A program made the translations under genes and the position numbers. DNA of 64,000 nt from Avena insularis (lineage: Eukaryota; Streptophyta; Magnoliopsida; Poales; Poaceae): assembly GCA_023614405.1 (NCBI GenBank), contig CM042697.1, forward strand, positions 159,006,149 to 159,070,148, given 5' to 3'. Of the stretch, positions 1-12,184 are shown piece by piece; the stretch's first letter is position 1; each line of letters begins with the position of its first letter. A model generated the notes under the pieces. It saw only the letters and a program-made list of their open reading frames with translations, did no database searches and was not told the origin of the DNA.

Positions 1-126
1 AGAAAACATGAGAATAATCCACAAATAAATATCCACACATAAGAGGTTAATAAAAATAAGAAAACATGATATCCAAGAGGAAGTCATAAGATATACCAAA
101 CATGATATTTTTGCTTAAGTGCATAT
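1..126. other. Unidentified AT-rich flank of the outer element
   Basis: This AT-rich stretch precedes the first LTR. I recognise no ORF, terminal repeat or family signature. Bases 122-126 (CATAT) would be the left target-site duplication of the outer element, but the right flank lies outside the window. Confidence 0.4.
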
Positions 127-1489
127 TGATACGTCCAAAACGTATCTACTTTCCCGAACACTTTTGTTATTGTTTTTCGTCTAATTTGTGTGATTTGGAT
201 ACAACTAACATGGACTGACGCTGTTTTCACAAGAATTTTTTTGGTGTCTAGTTTTTGTGCAGGAAATCAACTTTCAGGAAAAATTCCGGAAAATATCGCA
301 AAACTCCTATTTTACCAAAAGACTCACGGAGCCAGAAGACGAGACGGAGGAGGGCCACAAGGGGCCCACACCACCTGGCCGCGCGAGCCAGGCCAGGCCG
401 TGCCTGGGGGTGGTGTGGCCACCTCGGGCACCCCCTCGGTCTCCCCCTTTGCCTACATAAGCCCTCTGACCTAAAAACAGAGGGGGGTTTGACGTTTTTC
501 CAGATAGAGTTCCGCTGCGTCACCACCAGCACAAACCGCGATTCGGAACCAGAAACTCCAACGAGGAATTGGAGGAGATCATCGCCATCATCATCACCGA
601 CGCCTCTCCATCAACCATCCATGTTTCCCCCATCCATGAGTGAGTAATCCCCCATAGTAGGGTATGGGGATGATAGGGATTGTATGAGATCTATCATTGC
701 ATCAGATTGTTAGGGCATGGTGCCTAATATCTTTTTTAGTGATTTTTGACATTGTTGCAACTTGTTATGCTTAATGCTTGTCACTAGGGCCCGAGTGCCA
801 TGATCTAAGATCTAAACATGTTATTGATTCATGATGATAGTATTGTTTGTGATCTTATCTGCAAGTTGTTTACACATATTATTGTCCGAAACCAAAGGCC
901 GCAAAGTGACATAAATTGGGATAACCAAAGAGGATGGCTATGATATGAGGATCATGTGTGTTCACAGAGTGTTAATGCTTTGCTCTGGTACTCTATTAAA
1001 AGGGGTACCTTAATTGCTAGTAGATTCCCTTGAGGCCCCGCTGCAACGGGCTGGCAGGACAAAAGATGTTGCACAAGTTCTCATTGCAAGCACACATGAC
1101 TATATATGGCACATATGCCTATGATTATTTAGTACTTAGATGCTTTATCTTATTTATCTGCAAATTCCCTAGATCTTGATATTACATGAATAGTCTTGTC
1201 CATGCAACGCCCGTCCATCCATCCCTATGCCTACTGCACTCAAATCCTGTCGTTTGCTACTATTATTACTACTGCCTTTATTTATTGCTATTGTTACTTT
1301 GCTATTGCTACTACAAAACTATTGCTACTGATAAACTACTGTGATCAAGACTATTTCCAGGTGCAGCTGAATTGACAACTCAGTTGTTAAGGCTTATAAG
1401 TATTCTTTGGATCCCCTTGTGTCGAATCAATAAATTGGGTTATACTACCCTCGAAGACTGTTGTGATCCCCTATACTTGTGGATCATCA
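127..1489 (+). repeat. 5' LTR of the outer Athila-like element
   Basis: The LTR begins TGATACGTCC and ends GGATCATCA, giving TG...CA termini and 1363 bp. Eleven bases later the primer site starts. Homology to the 3' LTR fragment begins near 244 (matching about 59896) and runs to about 670. A TATA-like CTACATAAG lies at about 452-461 and is kept in the 3' copy. A CT/ACT-rich low-complexity tract lies near 1255-1340. Confidence 0.85.
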
Positions 1490-1500
1490 AGACTATTTTC

Positions 1501-1518
1501 TGGCACCGTTGCCCGGGA
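1501..1518 (+). other. Primer binding site, tRNA-Asp type
   Basis: The site reads TGGCACCGTTGCCCGGGA and differs at two positions from the complement of the plant tRNA-Asp 3' end (TGGCGCCGTTGCCGGGGA). It sits 11 nt inside the LTR boundary and fixes the element as + strand. Confidence 0.8.
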
Positions 1519-2167
1519 GCATAGATTTATTTGTAACTCCACTTGGATTTATTATTATTCATTGCTATCCTTTTCATCATGGGAAAACTCGCGATGGAAA
1601 ATTTCCTATTTTACCATCCACTACAAGAAGAGGTAGAGTTCTAAACATCTCTGATGCTCTTGATTCACCATCTATTATAAGCAAGCTTGTTACACCACCA
1701 CCACATACACATGCTACACACACTACTACTACTGCTGAATCTGATGCTCATGATGTTACTTCTACTATGCTTGATGAGAGTGGTTCATTAGGTCCTTTCC
1801 TAGATGATACTATTGCTAGAACTATATTGGAAAACACTGAAACTCCTAATGAAGATACTATTACACCTATTAGCTCACCTGAGTCTAGAGAGAGTTATGA
1901 TATTAATGATGGTTATATTGAATGACTGATGAATTTATTGAGGAATATCGAAACACACGTGGTGCTAGTGCTATTAAGAGTCTTCTTGAGAAATGTACTA
2001 TTATACCTAAACTATCTCCTGATGCTAAGTTTGCCACTTCTCCCATAAACATTAAAGTTAAAGATTATGATTTCTCTCTTGATTTATCCTATATAAACAT
2101 TGCTGAGAAAGAACCTTTTTGTGGGACTGAGAATGAAAGGGCTGTGGCACATATGACTGAGCTTTCT
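1516..2167 (+). pseudogene. gag: gag N-terminal part of the outer element
   Basis: Two overlapping frames form the gag amino-terminal region. The first runs to 1925 and contains GKTRDGKFPILPSTTRRGR, a stretch I recall from Triticeae gypsy polyproteins. The second begins at 1922 and runs to the insertion point at 2167. The change of frame at 1922-1925 implies a small indel. The protein is Ser/Thr- and Asp/Glu-rich with no membrane segment. The second frame continues exactly, after removal of the nested chromovirus and one copy of its TTTCT duplication, into the gag core at 40184. The true start codon is uncertain because the ATG at 1579 is out of frame with the conserved residues. Confidence 0.7.
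2163..2167. repeat. Target-site duplication TTTCT, left copy
   Basis: TTTCT directly precedes the chromovirus LTR start TGTCAACACC and is repeated at 40179-40183, directly after the opposite LTR end. This proves insertion of 2168-40178 as one unit into the outer gag. Confidence 0.95.
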
Positions 2168-5100
2168 TGTCAACACCCGAATTTTTAATCACAGATGCCT
2201 GTTATGCCATACATCGCAATCCCAGGATTACCATTTTTGCAAGACATAACAGATTGGATATCACAGTACATCATCCATTACAAACCATACATAAGGTCTT
2301 ACACAAATAAGGATCTCATGATCCAGTTCTTAATACAATTCAAGCAGCGGAATAATGTAATAATAACGATAGCGTGCGCAAAGCTCCATCTTCATGGTCA
2401 CAGGTAATGCTGACGATGGGAGATGATCCTAGTTGTCGTAACCTTCCTGCTGTCCGTCCTCCTGATACTCCTCTTCATAGTCTAGCCACGGGAATAGCTA
2501 GGGACAAAGCCATGAGTACTCTTTAAGTACTCGCAAACTAATACTAACAAGTGACGTGGTTTTGAATAGGATATACTAAGCTCTAGGGTTGTTTTGCAAA
2601 AAGCCAGATTTACCTCTACTAAGTTCAGAAGCAAAGAAAGCTAGTTGAAAGTTTTATAACACCTAAGTGGGAACTTGAATTTCATGTCACAACTCTATTG
2701 TGGTCAAGCCAAAGTCACAAATCATTTCAAAAGTCCTTTTGAAAACATCTAACGATAGAACAATATGGCCACTCCAACTGTCCATAACCGCGGACGCGGC
2801 TATTCGAATAGTTTGACACTCCGCAGAGATTGTACACTTTCACCACAACATTCGATACATTCGTCAGGAACAATCCTGAATTCACCATACTAAGTATGCG
2901 GATAATCAATCCTAACCTTTCAATTACACGCCCTAGTATAGGCACCTCTCCTGTGAGTTTGGCCTCCCAACCATGACCAACTGTCATCTTGGGTACTACA
3001 CAGGTGGACAATCTTCACAAGGTAGCCTCAGCTTAGACCTTGGCCGCAAGGGAACCCATACTAAGGTATATAAATTTCCAGTCAAGCCCTACCCAATTTT
3101 CGGGTATTGTGGTTGTACGGTAAAATTGGAATGGTATCGCATCCAGACAACCATCAGTTTTGTAAAGGGCTAAGGCTCATGCCTTAACATTTTCATCATC
3201 AAAATCATTTGGTGTTCGGAAACACATGTCAAAACATTTCAGTAGAATGACTCATCATTCTAAGGTTTTCATAACCATTTTTACCAAGTATTCCCATCTA
3301 AAGTTGATCAAGTTTTATGCTTAAAGTGGAGGTAAATACTAATGATGGGTAATAAACAAGTGGGGATTAACTAAGTTCAATCTCATGCCTTAGGATGACA
3401 TCAAGGTTATCTAACTTAGGCCAAATTTTATGCTCTTTATGCTATCTTCAGTTATCCTTCCAGAATCTACAAGTCACTAAGTAAACTCTAAGAGAAAGCT
3501 TTAATAAAGAAATAAGGTACTAAGCTTGCAAGTAAAACTAGGATGGGGTATCATTCAATGGGTATAAGTTTGCAAGTAGAGCTTGCAAGTGGTAGGTTGC
3601 TTGATGTGTAGCTTGCAAGTATTGGCTTGCTAGGATATTAGTATAAGCTTGCTAAGTTGCAGGTGTTAGCTTGCCTTGTGCAGAGCAGTGGTTGAAGTTC
3701 TCCTCGGCTTCTTCCTCGTAGTATCCTCCTTCCTCCTCGTATCTTTGGTCGGTACTAGCGTCTATAAATAAATACGAGGTACACAATCACCAAACAATAC
3801 TTAACTATTTCTATTTATCACACAAAGGTTCACACTAGATGATCTATCATCATCACTATTATCACAAAGATTAAATCACTTATCTCATTTATTTTATTTT
3901 AGAAAAGTAATTTCTACTCATTGAAAAACTACTTAAGATTTAATATTCTCCAACTCAAACATGGGATCATGTTGACACATGTAATCACCACATATTTCAG
4001 TACATGGGAATGTGATTTAAAGTGGTGTCACAATTTAATAAGGTTTAACCTTTTATTTTATTTAATTAAAGTGACTAGAAATGCCTATGTGGCATTATTT
4101 TATTACTTGATTATTATTTCTGTAAGTAACCTTTATATTTTTATATATTCTGAAAGGTATGGTTAAATATGATTTTTGAGAGTTGGAATCAACTCAAAAG
4201 CTCTTATGGTTGAATTTAAAAAAATGTTTGAACGCAGAAAAGCTTCTGCCTTGTTATTTTTACCATGGGTGATCTACAAATGTAAATGGTATGAATCCAA
4301 CGGGCTTAGATTAAGAATTTCAGTAACTTTCTAACAAAATTGGTTTCATGCATTTTGGTTCAGTGAATCGAGCTGGCTTGATTTTCGAATCTAGGTACAA
4401 AACTAAGGTTAGAACTAAATGAATAAAACTAAATTTGAATTGTTGGGTTGCGCGGGAGGTTTAACTGGGCCGGCCCTCTACGCACAGCGCACACGCGGGC
4501 TGGTTAAGTGAGCGACCCCACTCGTCAGTGAGACAACGAGTGGCGAATCGGTACGGGGTGATCTAAGCCGCGCGATCTAACTCTAATCGAACGACTCTGG
4601 TTCATCGTCCACGTCGGGCAGTGTCGGCGAGACTGAACCCTAGCGCGGCTGGTGGGGGTCGTGGGAGGCTAACCGGGGCTCATGCGATGGTCGGTGACCG
4701 GGGCGAACGATGAAGTCGACGACGATGCTTCTCCTGGTACCAGCAGCTTCTTTTGGGGCGGCTCCAATCGACGACGCCTCTTCTCCTCTGCAGTGGCGAA
4801 CTCCGATGAAATTCTGGCCACCTGGTGCTCGTCTTTCTCCGGGAGTGAGTGGGGGTATTAGTGAGAGGTGGGGAGTGAACTGGTGTGAAGAAAACGAGCG
4901 AGGGAGGCCTCCTTTTATAGTGGCTGAAAGGGGACCGAAGGGTGCGGGCTGAGCTCGTCGGGGTCGGCTGCACAGTGAGCTAACGACATGGCCAAAGGTA
5001 GGGGATAGTGCATTGCCTCCCGGCGAAGCTCAACGGCCTGATGACGAGGCGTGGGACGGTGCAAATCGGTCGGAACACGTCGACGCTCTGGGTGGCTCTG

Positions 5101-6175
5101 ACGGAAGTCTTAATGGCGCATAGGCGCTCCTGGTCGCGCGACGATGAACGAGTATGTCTGGGCGGTTCCTGGTGCGGTGGTGATCACGTACGCGAGCGGC
5201 GAAGGCGGGGCTCGGTTTGTGCGAGCATGTCGAGCGCGACGCTCTAGCGCGCTCTCGGCATGGCCGCAGAGAGAATGGTCGCGCGCATTCTGGGTGGTCC
5301 AGTGGCTAGCAGGGTTCGAGCGTTGGACATGGGGTGGCGGTGGACGGTGGAGTGCCTGCTAGACAAGGTTGGCGAGGCTAGTTAGGCTTGTAGCTTGCTG
5401 TTGACATTGGGGTTGGCAATTGGGCTCGCCAATGGTCACCATTGATGGCATTGTCGAGTTTACAGTGAGTTAGAGCTGGTTAAACTAGTTAGATGATCTA
5501 CTAAGAGTGTAGTGAGAGCTAGAGAGGGAACAAGGTTGGCCAAAATTACTGCACACTATAGTGTTTGATGTTTTGTTGTTTGTTGCTAACAAGGTGTTTG
5601 ATGAAATGGCCGAAAGAATTTCAAATTATAATTTTGGATTCAAACTTGGTGGGTTTGCTAGGAACATACTAGGAGTCTCTGGTTAGTTGGATTAGTCATG
5701 GGGCACTGGTTTGGTTGGGTTTTGAAAATGTGTGATCTTCACATATGATAAATATTCAATTTTGAATTGTGATTTGAATGAGGTTTCCAAATGTTTCTGC
5801 AAGTTTGAACTGTGGGCTTTGTTTCACTTTTACTTGGTCTAGCAAGGGGTGAAAAGAATTGGAAAAGTTTCTGTTTGAAATCTTGGACTAGAAACACTCA
5901 AAGTGACCTAGTGAGCAAGATTGGCAAAAATGACCATTTGCCTTATTTGATTTTTTTTTATTTTCTCCTGCATGGAATTGTTTTATATGATGTTATATTC
6001 ATATTTAAACCATTTCTTGCTATTTAGGTTAATCACACAAGTTCATTCATGCATTTATCAAATCATCACATACACACATGCATTCATATGATTTTAATTA
6101 ATCAAAGTTTTTGTTAACCCTAATTTTAGTGATTAGAGTTTGATGATCATTGTTTTATATTTTTGGGATGTTACA
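2168..6175 (-). repeat. 3' LTR of the chromovirus (about 4.0 kb)
   Basis: This 4008-bp LTR matches 36155-40178 along its length, with substitutions and some real indels (for example about 18 bp missing near 3330 relative to about 37312). It is mostly AT-rich with a GC-rich block at about 4450-5370. Short ORFs here, such as those near 2973 and 4710, recur only because the LTRs are duplicates; I see no protein family in them. Confidence 0.93.
4911..4920 (-). promoter_or_regulatory. TATA box of the chromovirus LTR (3' copy)
   Basis: On the - strand the sequence is CTATAAAAGG, inside the GC-rich block. The same motif is intact in the other LTR at 38903-38912. Its position and orientation fit the LTR promoter for the genomic RNA. 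This is inferred from sequence only. Confidence 0.55.
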
Positions 6176-6194
6176 AACCTTCCTCCCTTAAACA
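6176..6194 (-). other. Polypurine tract of the chromovirus
   Basis: Immediately outside the 3' LTR, the - strand reads TTTAAGGGAGGAAGGTTTG before LTR start TGTAACATCCC. A purine run ending just before the LTR is the expected plus-strand primer. Confidence 0.8.
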
Positions 6195-6213
6195 AAATCT
6201 CGTCCCGAGATTT
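6195..6213 (-). promoter_or_regulatory. 19-nt palindrome beside the polypurine tract
   Basis: The sequence AAATCTCGTCCCGAGATTT has perfect 8-nt arms around a 3-nt centre. It lies 19 nt from the LTR edge. The LARD has GAATCTCGCCCCGAGATTC at the same distance from its own LTR (21873-21891). I recall similar palindromes beside the polypurine tract of other Tekay/Del elements. Its function is not known to me. Confidence 0.7.
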
Positions 6214-6522
6214 CAAAAGAAGGAAAAAGATTACCTAGGATTTAAAGATATCGGGAAACTCCGTCCTGATGTGATCTTCTTGCTGCCAGGTAGCTTCTTC
6301 TTCGGTGTGGTTGCTCCACTAAATCTTGAGAAACTTGATGCTTCGGGTTCTGGTGGTTCTGAAAGCTTCTTCCAAAATACAGATGGGTACTTCGGGATAG
6401 GTCAGGTCATCGTTGATCTCTATGGTCCGATGATCAATGTTCTTGAAAACTTCAGTCTTCTCCGGAACTTCAAGGCATTTGCAAAGTAACGATATATGGA
6501 ACACATTGTGTACTACTGACAT
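6214..6522 (-). pseudogene. pol: Chromodomain tail of the chromovirus polyprotein
   Basis: The - strand frame begins MSVVHNVFHISLLCKCL just after a stop codon at 6523-6525 and continues the integrase frame. It runs to a second TAG at 6319-6321. Reading past that codon gives WSNHTEEEATWQQEDHIRTE, the aromatic WxxH...EEATW signature of chromoviral integrase chromodomains. In the family this module reads chromatin marks and steers integration. Both stops fall where relatives have glutamine, so CAG to TAG changes are likely. The palindrome and polypurine tract follow directly. Confidence 0.75.
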
Positions 6523-7509
6523 CTACTCGGGCAGTTCCAATTGATATGATACCTCTCCTCGATGATTCAGAATCTTGAAGGGTCCAATATATCTGGGGGC
6601 TAACTTTCCTTTGAGCTGGAAACGCTGCATTCCCTTCAAAGACGACACTTTAAGATACATGAAATTTCCGATATTGAAAGCAAGGTCTTGACGTCTCTTG
6701 TCGGCGTAACTCTTTTGTCTTGACTGGGCGGTCTTAAGGTGCTCACGAATCTTGTGAACTTTCTCTTCTGCTTCTCGTAGGATGTCGGGTTCGAAAATTT
6801 TACTCTCCCCTACTTCTGACCAATTCAAAGGGGTGCGACACTTCCTTCCATACATGAATTCAAATGGGGCCATTTGCAGACTAGCTTGATAATTGTTGTT
6901 GTATGAAAATTCTACGAAAGGTAGACCGTCTTCCCATTTAGATCCATACTCTAGCACACATGCTCTCAACATATCTTCGAGTATTTGATTTACTCGCTCT
7001 GTTTGTCCATCGGTCTGAGGGTGATACGTTGTGCTGAAATCCAGTCGGGTTCCTAAACCTTCTTGGACTTTCTTCCAGAACCTCGAGGTGAACTGCGTTC
7101 CTCGATCCGATACGATGTTCTTGGGGACTCCGTGCAAACTGACGATTCTAGCGATGTACAACTCTGCTAACCCGAACTACGACGTGGTCTTGACTGGTAA
7201 GAAATGGGCTACTTTGGACAATCTGTCAACTACGACCCAGATAGAGTCATTTCCCCTACTAGAAGTAGGCAATCTGGTGATAAAGTCCATTCCAACTGAA
7301 TCCCATTTCCATTCCGGAATCTGTAGTGGTTGCAATAGTCCTGCGGGTCTTTGATGTCCCGCCTTGACTCTCTGACATATATCACACTTGGTGATATAGC
7401 TTCCGATTTCTCTCTTCATCTTATGCCACCAAAATTGTTCCTTCAAATCCTGATACATCTTCGTTCCTCCGGGGTGGATAGAATAAAGAGTATCATGGGC
7501 CTCTTTCAA
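6523..7509 (-). pseudogene. pol: Integrase of the chromovirus
   Basis: The frame contains the zinc-binding HHCC module (Hx3-4H in DTLYSIHPGGTKMYQDL, Cx2C in KCDICQRVKAG), then the catalytic core with its first Asp in VGMDFITRLP. A TAG at 7177-7179 interrupts it. The same frame resumes with the second Asp in IVSDRGTQFTS and the catalytic Glu in DGQTERVNQILEDML. The C-terminal part includes KLAPRYIGPFKILNHRGEVSYQLELP, a GPY/F-type module found in chromoviral integrases. The catalytic triad is preserved but the internal stops block a full-length product. The role in the family is insertion of the cDNA into host chromatin. Confidence 0.88.
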
Positions 7510-7665
7510 AATAACTTATTTCAACTCCAAATCTGCTGGTACACAAAGGCGTCCTTTGTACCACATAACTCCTTCTTCGTCTTCGGTGAATTCGGGTACT
7601 TTGCCTGTACCAATATGACGTTTAATTCTGTCGATAATAACATTTCCTTTCCGCGCCTCTTTGAT
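7510..7665 (-). pseudogene. pol: RNase H to integrase linker of the chromovirus
   Basis: The same frame as RT and integrase stays readable and includes IDRIKRHIGTGKVPEF and WYKGRLCVP, typical linker sequence of these polyproteins. Stops border it at 7666-7668 (TAG where relatives read Gln) and at about 7516-7518 (TAA). Apart from those codons the frame is continuous. Confidence 0.7.
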
Positions 7666-9096
7666 CTAACTGATCAAAGTGGGTTGAAGTTCTATACTAG
7701 CCAAAAATCCTTCACTCACTAATTCCATTTGGAAATCTACCATCTCTTTGTGCAAACTTGGTTGCTCCTTCAAAATCATGGAGTTCAAGCGATAGGGCAA
7801 TCTGCTAAGGGCATCTGCTACCACACTGGTTTGACCGGGGTGATAGTGAATGTCCAGATCATAGTCCTTGATTAGCTCAATCCATCTTCTCTGCCTCATA
7901 TTCAGCTCCTTCTGAGTGAATATACACTTCAGGATCTTGTGATCCAAATAAATCTCACAATGGTTTCCCATGAGATAATACCTCCATGTCTTCAGGGCTA
8001 GAACTACGGCTGCTAGTTCAAGATCATGGGTTGGATAATTCTGTTCATGCTGTTTCAGTTGTCGGGATAGATAAGATATAACTTTGCCTTCTTGCATTAG
8101 CACACATCCGAGACCGATCTTGGGTGCGTCACAATACACATCAAAGGGTTTCGTGATATCCGACCTGATCAAGATTGGGGCTGAAATCAATCTCCTCTTG
8201 AGTTCCTGAAAACTCGCTTCACATTTGTCTGTCCATTCAAACTTCTTTTCCTTCTTCAGCAATTGGGTCATGGGTCTTGCAATACTCGAGAATCCTTCTA
8301 CAAACTTGCGGTAGTATCCCGCTAATCCGAGAAATGCACGAACTTGGGTTTGATTGGTTGGGGCTTGCCAATCCTCAACATCCTTCACCTTCACAGGGTC
8401 AACGACAATTCCTATGGCTGATACGATATGTCCGAGAAATCCTACCTCCTGTAACCAGAATTCACATTTGCTAAACTTGGCATACAACTGATGCTCTCTA
8501 AGGGTTCCAAGCATGGTCCTTAGGTGTAGCTCATGTTCTTCTTCTGATTTGTAATAAATCCGAATGTCATCAATGAAAACAACGACAAACTTATCCAGGA
8601 AGTCCATAAAAATCTTATTCATGAGGTTCATGAAATAAGAGGGGGCATTGGTTAATCCAAAAGACATGACAGTATACTCGTGTAATCCATATCTGGTGGT
8701 AGAGGCAGTCTTTGGAATATCCTCTGCGTGAATCTTGAGTTGATGATATCCAGTTCTAAGATCAATCTTAGAAAACACTTTGGCACCAGTCAACTGGTCA
8801 AACATGTCTTCTATTTTTGGCAGTGGGTACTTGTTCTTGATGGTGACACCATTCAACTTCCGATAATCCGTACACAAATGGTTACCTCCATCTTTCTTGT
8901 CCACAAAAAAAACAGGTGATCTCCATGGTGACGCACTTGGTTGAATCAATCCAATTTCCAGCATGGCATCCAGTTGCTTCTTCAGTTCCACTAGTTCAGA
9001 CGGGTTCATACTGTATGGTCTCTGGGCTATGGGTCCGATTCCAGATATTAGTTTAATGATAAACTTGATATCCCGATATGGGGGCATACCGTGCAA
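7666..9096 (-). pseudogene. pol: Reverse transcriptase and RNase H of the chromovirus
   Basis: A 476-codon open stretch on the - strand. RT runs from about residue 20 to 225, with the first catalytic Asp in [12 protein letters not shown] (D112), the [11 protein letters not shown] motif near 145-154, and the active site VVFIDD at about 172-177. The RT-RNase H connection carries the [23 protein letters not shown] motif near 243-265. RNase H has D323 (CDAPK), E360 (HDLELAA), D385 (YLDHK) and D428 (VADALS). Two substitutions near active residues stand out by recollection of the family: DAPK for the usual DAS-type motif, and YLDHK for YTDHK. The frame is part of a longer polyprotein, so the ATG is not a true start. 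Together these domains copy the RNA genome to cDNA. Confidence 0.93.
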
Positions 9097-9128
9097 AACA
9101 TCTGGAAATACATCAGGGTATTCATAGA

Positions 9129-9617
9129 CTATCCGGACTTGGTCAAGGTTGGCAGGGCTATACTCTTGTTGAACTTGAATTGACGGGGCAAGGTTTCAGA
9201 TACATGTTCGACTGATATTCCGGCTGTACTGGTCATGGTTATGGATTTCTTGGCACAGTCAATTAATCCTTTGTGTTTGGACATCCAATCCATTCCTAGT
9301 ACTACTTCCAAACCTTTAGTTCCGAGTAATATTAGGTTAGCATAAAAATATATGCCATGGATCAGATAGGGACGGCTTTGCAAATTTGCCTAGCTGTGGT
9401 GGTCGAACCAGGTATTTGAACAATCATAACATGCTTCAATTTGGTTGGTTGAATCTTACTAGTGCATGCAAATTCTTCAGTAACAAATGAGTGCGATGCT
9501 CCAGAATCAAACAACACTCTTGCAAGTACTGCGTTAACGGAAAACATACCCAGCACGACATCTGGCGCTTCATGGGCTTCTTCAGCATGCATGAGAAAGA
9601 GACGACCGTTGCGGTTG
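9129..9617 (-). pseudogene. pol: Aspartic protease of the chromovirus, frameshifted
   Basis: The - strand frame from about 9592 contains ARVLFDSGASHSFVTEEFA, a retropepsin active site of the DSG-ATHSF class used by chromoviruses. It loses frame near 9362-9383. The following frame contains LILLGTKGLEVVLGMDWMSKHKG, the second protease landmark (LGMDWL-type), and continues toward RT. The inserted Tat element begins at 9618, within the gag-protease linker; its other side is at 33761. Confidence 0.85.
9613..9617. repeat. Target-site duplication GGTTG, left copy
   Basis: GGTTG precedes the Tat LTR (TGTCGTGGGAATGG) and is repeated at 33761-33765 after the other LTR end (CCCCATCA). It defines the Tat insertion limits exactly. 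Confidence 0.9.
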
Positions 9618-10104
9618 TGTCGTGGGAATGGTCACGACAGATGCTGCAATCGGCAGCGAGTAGTAGAATGAGGGGCAAGGGAGGCCAGCCATCTGCGGTG
9701 CGAGATGAGGGTGGAGACACAGGGTTTTACCCAGGTTCGGCCCCCCGGAGGGTAAAGACCTACTCCTGCTAGATTGTATTATGAAGGTGGTACAATGGGC
9801 GAGCTCGGCGGCTAGGCAGCGAGTCGCTTGGGCGTATGATGGAAGGTCTCTCTACACGCCCTACAGGGAGGTTTACATAGGCTCACCTCCCCTAGGGTTT
9901 ACATATCTCAACCGATTCAGTTAAGGCTTCGGTACTCGTTTGACCTAATCCGACTGGGCCTATCTACTACTTTGGGCCTTGACTTCGGTCGCTTGGATCC
10001 ACACCGGGCCTTGATCCAGTCGCCGTCTTGCAGGCCCACTCGCTAGTTCCTGGGCCAGTCGGAAACGTCCTGCTGGGTATACCCCGGTAGGCTCATCCCC
10101 ATCA
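9618..10104 (-). repeat. 3' LTR of the Tat element
   Basis: This copy is 487 bp. It matches 33299-33760 but differs by many short insertions as well as substitutions. On the - strand the TATA-like motif reads TATGTAAA (about 9871-9878), where the 5' LTR has TATATAAA. The - strand sequence just outside, CCTCGGGGACTAC (10105-10117), is the likely polypurine tract. Confidence 0.9.
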
Positions 10105-10401
10105 GTAGTCCCCGAGGCCGTCGTCGATTGGGCGTAGGTGGCTGCGGCGATCGAGTATCTGGCTTGAGTAGACATCGGTCGAATCGTCGGCGGGCTCCTG
10201 TATAAAGGAGAAAACTTGTCATCCTGATCGCAGCCTTGGCGAGTCGAGTCAGCGAAACACTGTCGTAATGACCGGGTCGGCGAGCCGAGTGGCTGAAGTT
10301 GGACCGTTAAGTGTGGTCAAACTAGCCGTTGGGGTAATCCAACGGTAACTTTTGGCATAATCACCGGCGTAATGTGCTTCCTGATTTGGCGGTAACAACG
10401 C

Positions 10402-10410
10402 TATATAAGG
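10402..10410 (+). promoter_or_regulatory. TATA box of the antisense gene
   Basis: TATATAAGG on the + strand lies about 115 bp upstream of the ATG at 10525 and about 300 bp inside the Tat 3' LTR boundary. Its orientation is opposite to the element's own transcription, so it probably drives the antisense gene. Confidence 0.6.
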
Positions 10411-11336
10411 GAATGTCGGTGATCGAGAACCATCTTCTCGCCATTTCCTCCGATTACGCCTCTCGCCTTCCTTCGCATCGCGATCAGCCGACCGAAATCC
10501 TCAGGCCCCACAAATCCTTCCGCCATGGCCCTCTCCACGAGCCTTGGGGTAGATCTAAGTGTCTGGCGCGGTGGCGTCCTTGAGGAGGCCGGGATCCTGC
10601 GTGCCGGTTGGCGCATCCTGCAACGGAGAGGTGACCCCGAACCAGCGAGGAATTCATCTCACCAACCACCTGGATTGGGGCTAGATTCCCCGTCCTGTTC
10701 TTCCGGCCTGCGCCTACTACGAGATCCACCGTCGGACCTGGGTCCTCATAGCATCGAGCAGCTCGCCATCTTCGTGGCGTTACGCTAGTGCTACGGGCTG
10801 AAGCCCTTCCCTCTATGGCAAGATCTGTTCCACGGACGGATCAGCGAGAAGAAGCGGCCCAATGCTTGCTGGCGGCTGACGTTCAGCTGAAGTTGAAGGC
10901 TTCGTTCTTGACTTGATGCTGCCGCCAAGCGGCGGCTGGAAGAAATCTTGGTTCTACGTTGCGAGGCGACCGGAGGCGAGGCAGCGATCCCGATACTCGC
11001 CAGCGGTCCGAACCACGCCGACTTCAAGTCGGCAAGCTCCCCAGCGACCAGCGGATGTTCGTGGACAAAATGCTTCAAACCATCTGCGGTCTGAAGAAGA
11101 AGGGCCTCCAGACGATCAACTTATACAACTGCTGGCTCGGGCGGCGGCTCGTCCCTTTGGCTCGGAGCGGCCACTACATGTACCAATACACGGGCCAGGA
11201 GGACTCGACGAAGTCCTGCCTAGCCGAGTGGAAGCTCGAGGACTACACCCCAACACTGAAGATGATCACCCAGGCGGTGTACCTGGACGCAAAGGCCGGG
11301 GTCGCCCCCTACACCGCAAAGCATCCAGCCCCAACG

Positions 11337-11413
11337 GTAAGTCACCTCACATCGTTCGCAGTCGCAGTTTTTACAGTCGCGGTCATTCTAATTTCATTTT
11401 GTGTTCATTGCAG
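11337..11413 (+). other. Intron 1 of the antisense gene
   Basis: Donor GTAAGT follows CCAACG; the acceptor is TTCATTGCAG before CTATTCC. The sequence between is pyrimidine-rich and breaks the exon frame, so a 401-codon read-through across this gene's middle is not one exon. Confidence 0.7.
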
Positions 11414-12114
11414 CTATTCCAAGTGGTGGAAGGATGGCTCCCGCCTTCAGACGACGAGAACTCGAGCTCGTCCGTCTGGGACATGGGCGAGTCGCCACCC
11501 GCCAAGGGCGACACCGAGAGCGACGAGAGCAACAACAACGACGAATCCGAAGAGGAGGTCGCCCCACTGGTCCACAAGACCCGCGGGCAACGTCAGCGTG
11601 AGCTTGAGGCGAGTAAAAGCCTCGAGCGTCATGATGACGAGGACGAACTCCCGGAGACCACTTCGCGCTGCCATGCTACTCCGTCGAAGAAGACGAAGAA
11701 GAAGAAGGAGAAGGAGGCGAAGGCCCCTCCAAAGAAGAAGACGAAGCCGATGAGGCCGGCCTCGCCACCACACTCGGCGAGCAGCTCCGACGCCCCCAGC
11801 CCGTCCAAGGACGAGGCACCGCCGACGGCAGCCACGCTGGACACGGCCACTGTCGAGGTGCCGCTGGCCTCGATGCCTCCGCCATTCGCCCCAGTCTCTG
11901 GGCTAGGGGCCGCTCCGGCCGTGGTGGCTTTACCTTGCAAGGAAGCTCCTGCTGAAGATGTCCTAGAAGCTCCCGTTGCAGCCTCGACGACAAAGAAGCC
12001 GTCCGTGTCTTGGGCACGCGACGTCCTGGAGATGGGACTCAACCGCCGACTGGGCCCCGAACTGGAGAAGCTGGCCGGCATCCGCACGGGGCTACGCTTC
12101 ATTCTAGTCGCCAA

Positions 12115-12184
12115 GTAAGTTCGCTCACCTACCTATGTCTTTCATAGCAGCTTGAATTGTCTTGCTCACACGATCGATTTACAG
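12115..12184 (+). other. Intron 2 of the antisense gene
   Basis: Donor GTAAGT after CGCCAA and acceptor CGATTTACAG before GACCGG. The upstream frame meets a stop at the donor (AAG TAA in one frame), consistent with splicing. Confidence 0.7.

Noticed and set aside
4680..5362. Possible cellular gene in the GC-rich block of the chromovirus LTR
   Set aside because: The block recurs in the other LTR at about 38640-39340 with broken frames and no recognised domain.
10913..12118. A 401-codon + strand ORF as one intact gene
   Set aside because: It reads through a clear GT-AG intron (11337-11413) and starts inside an exon after frameshifts; it is treated as part of the spliced antisense gene.
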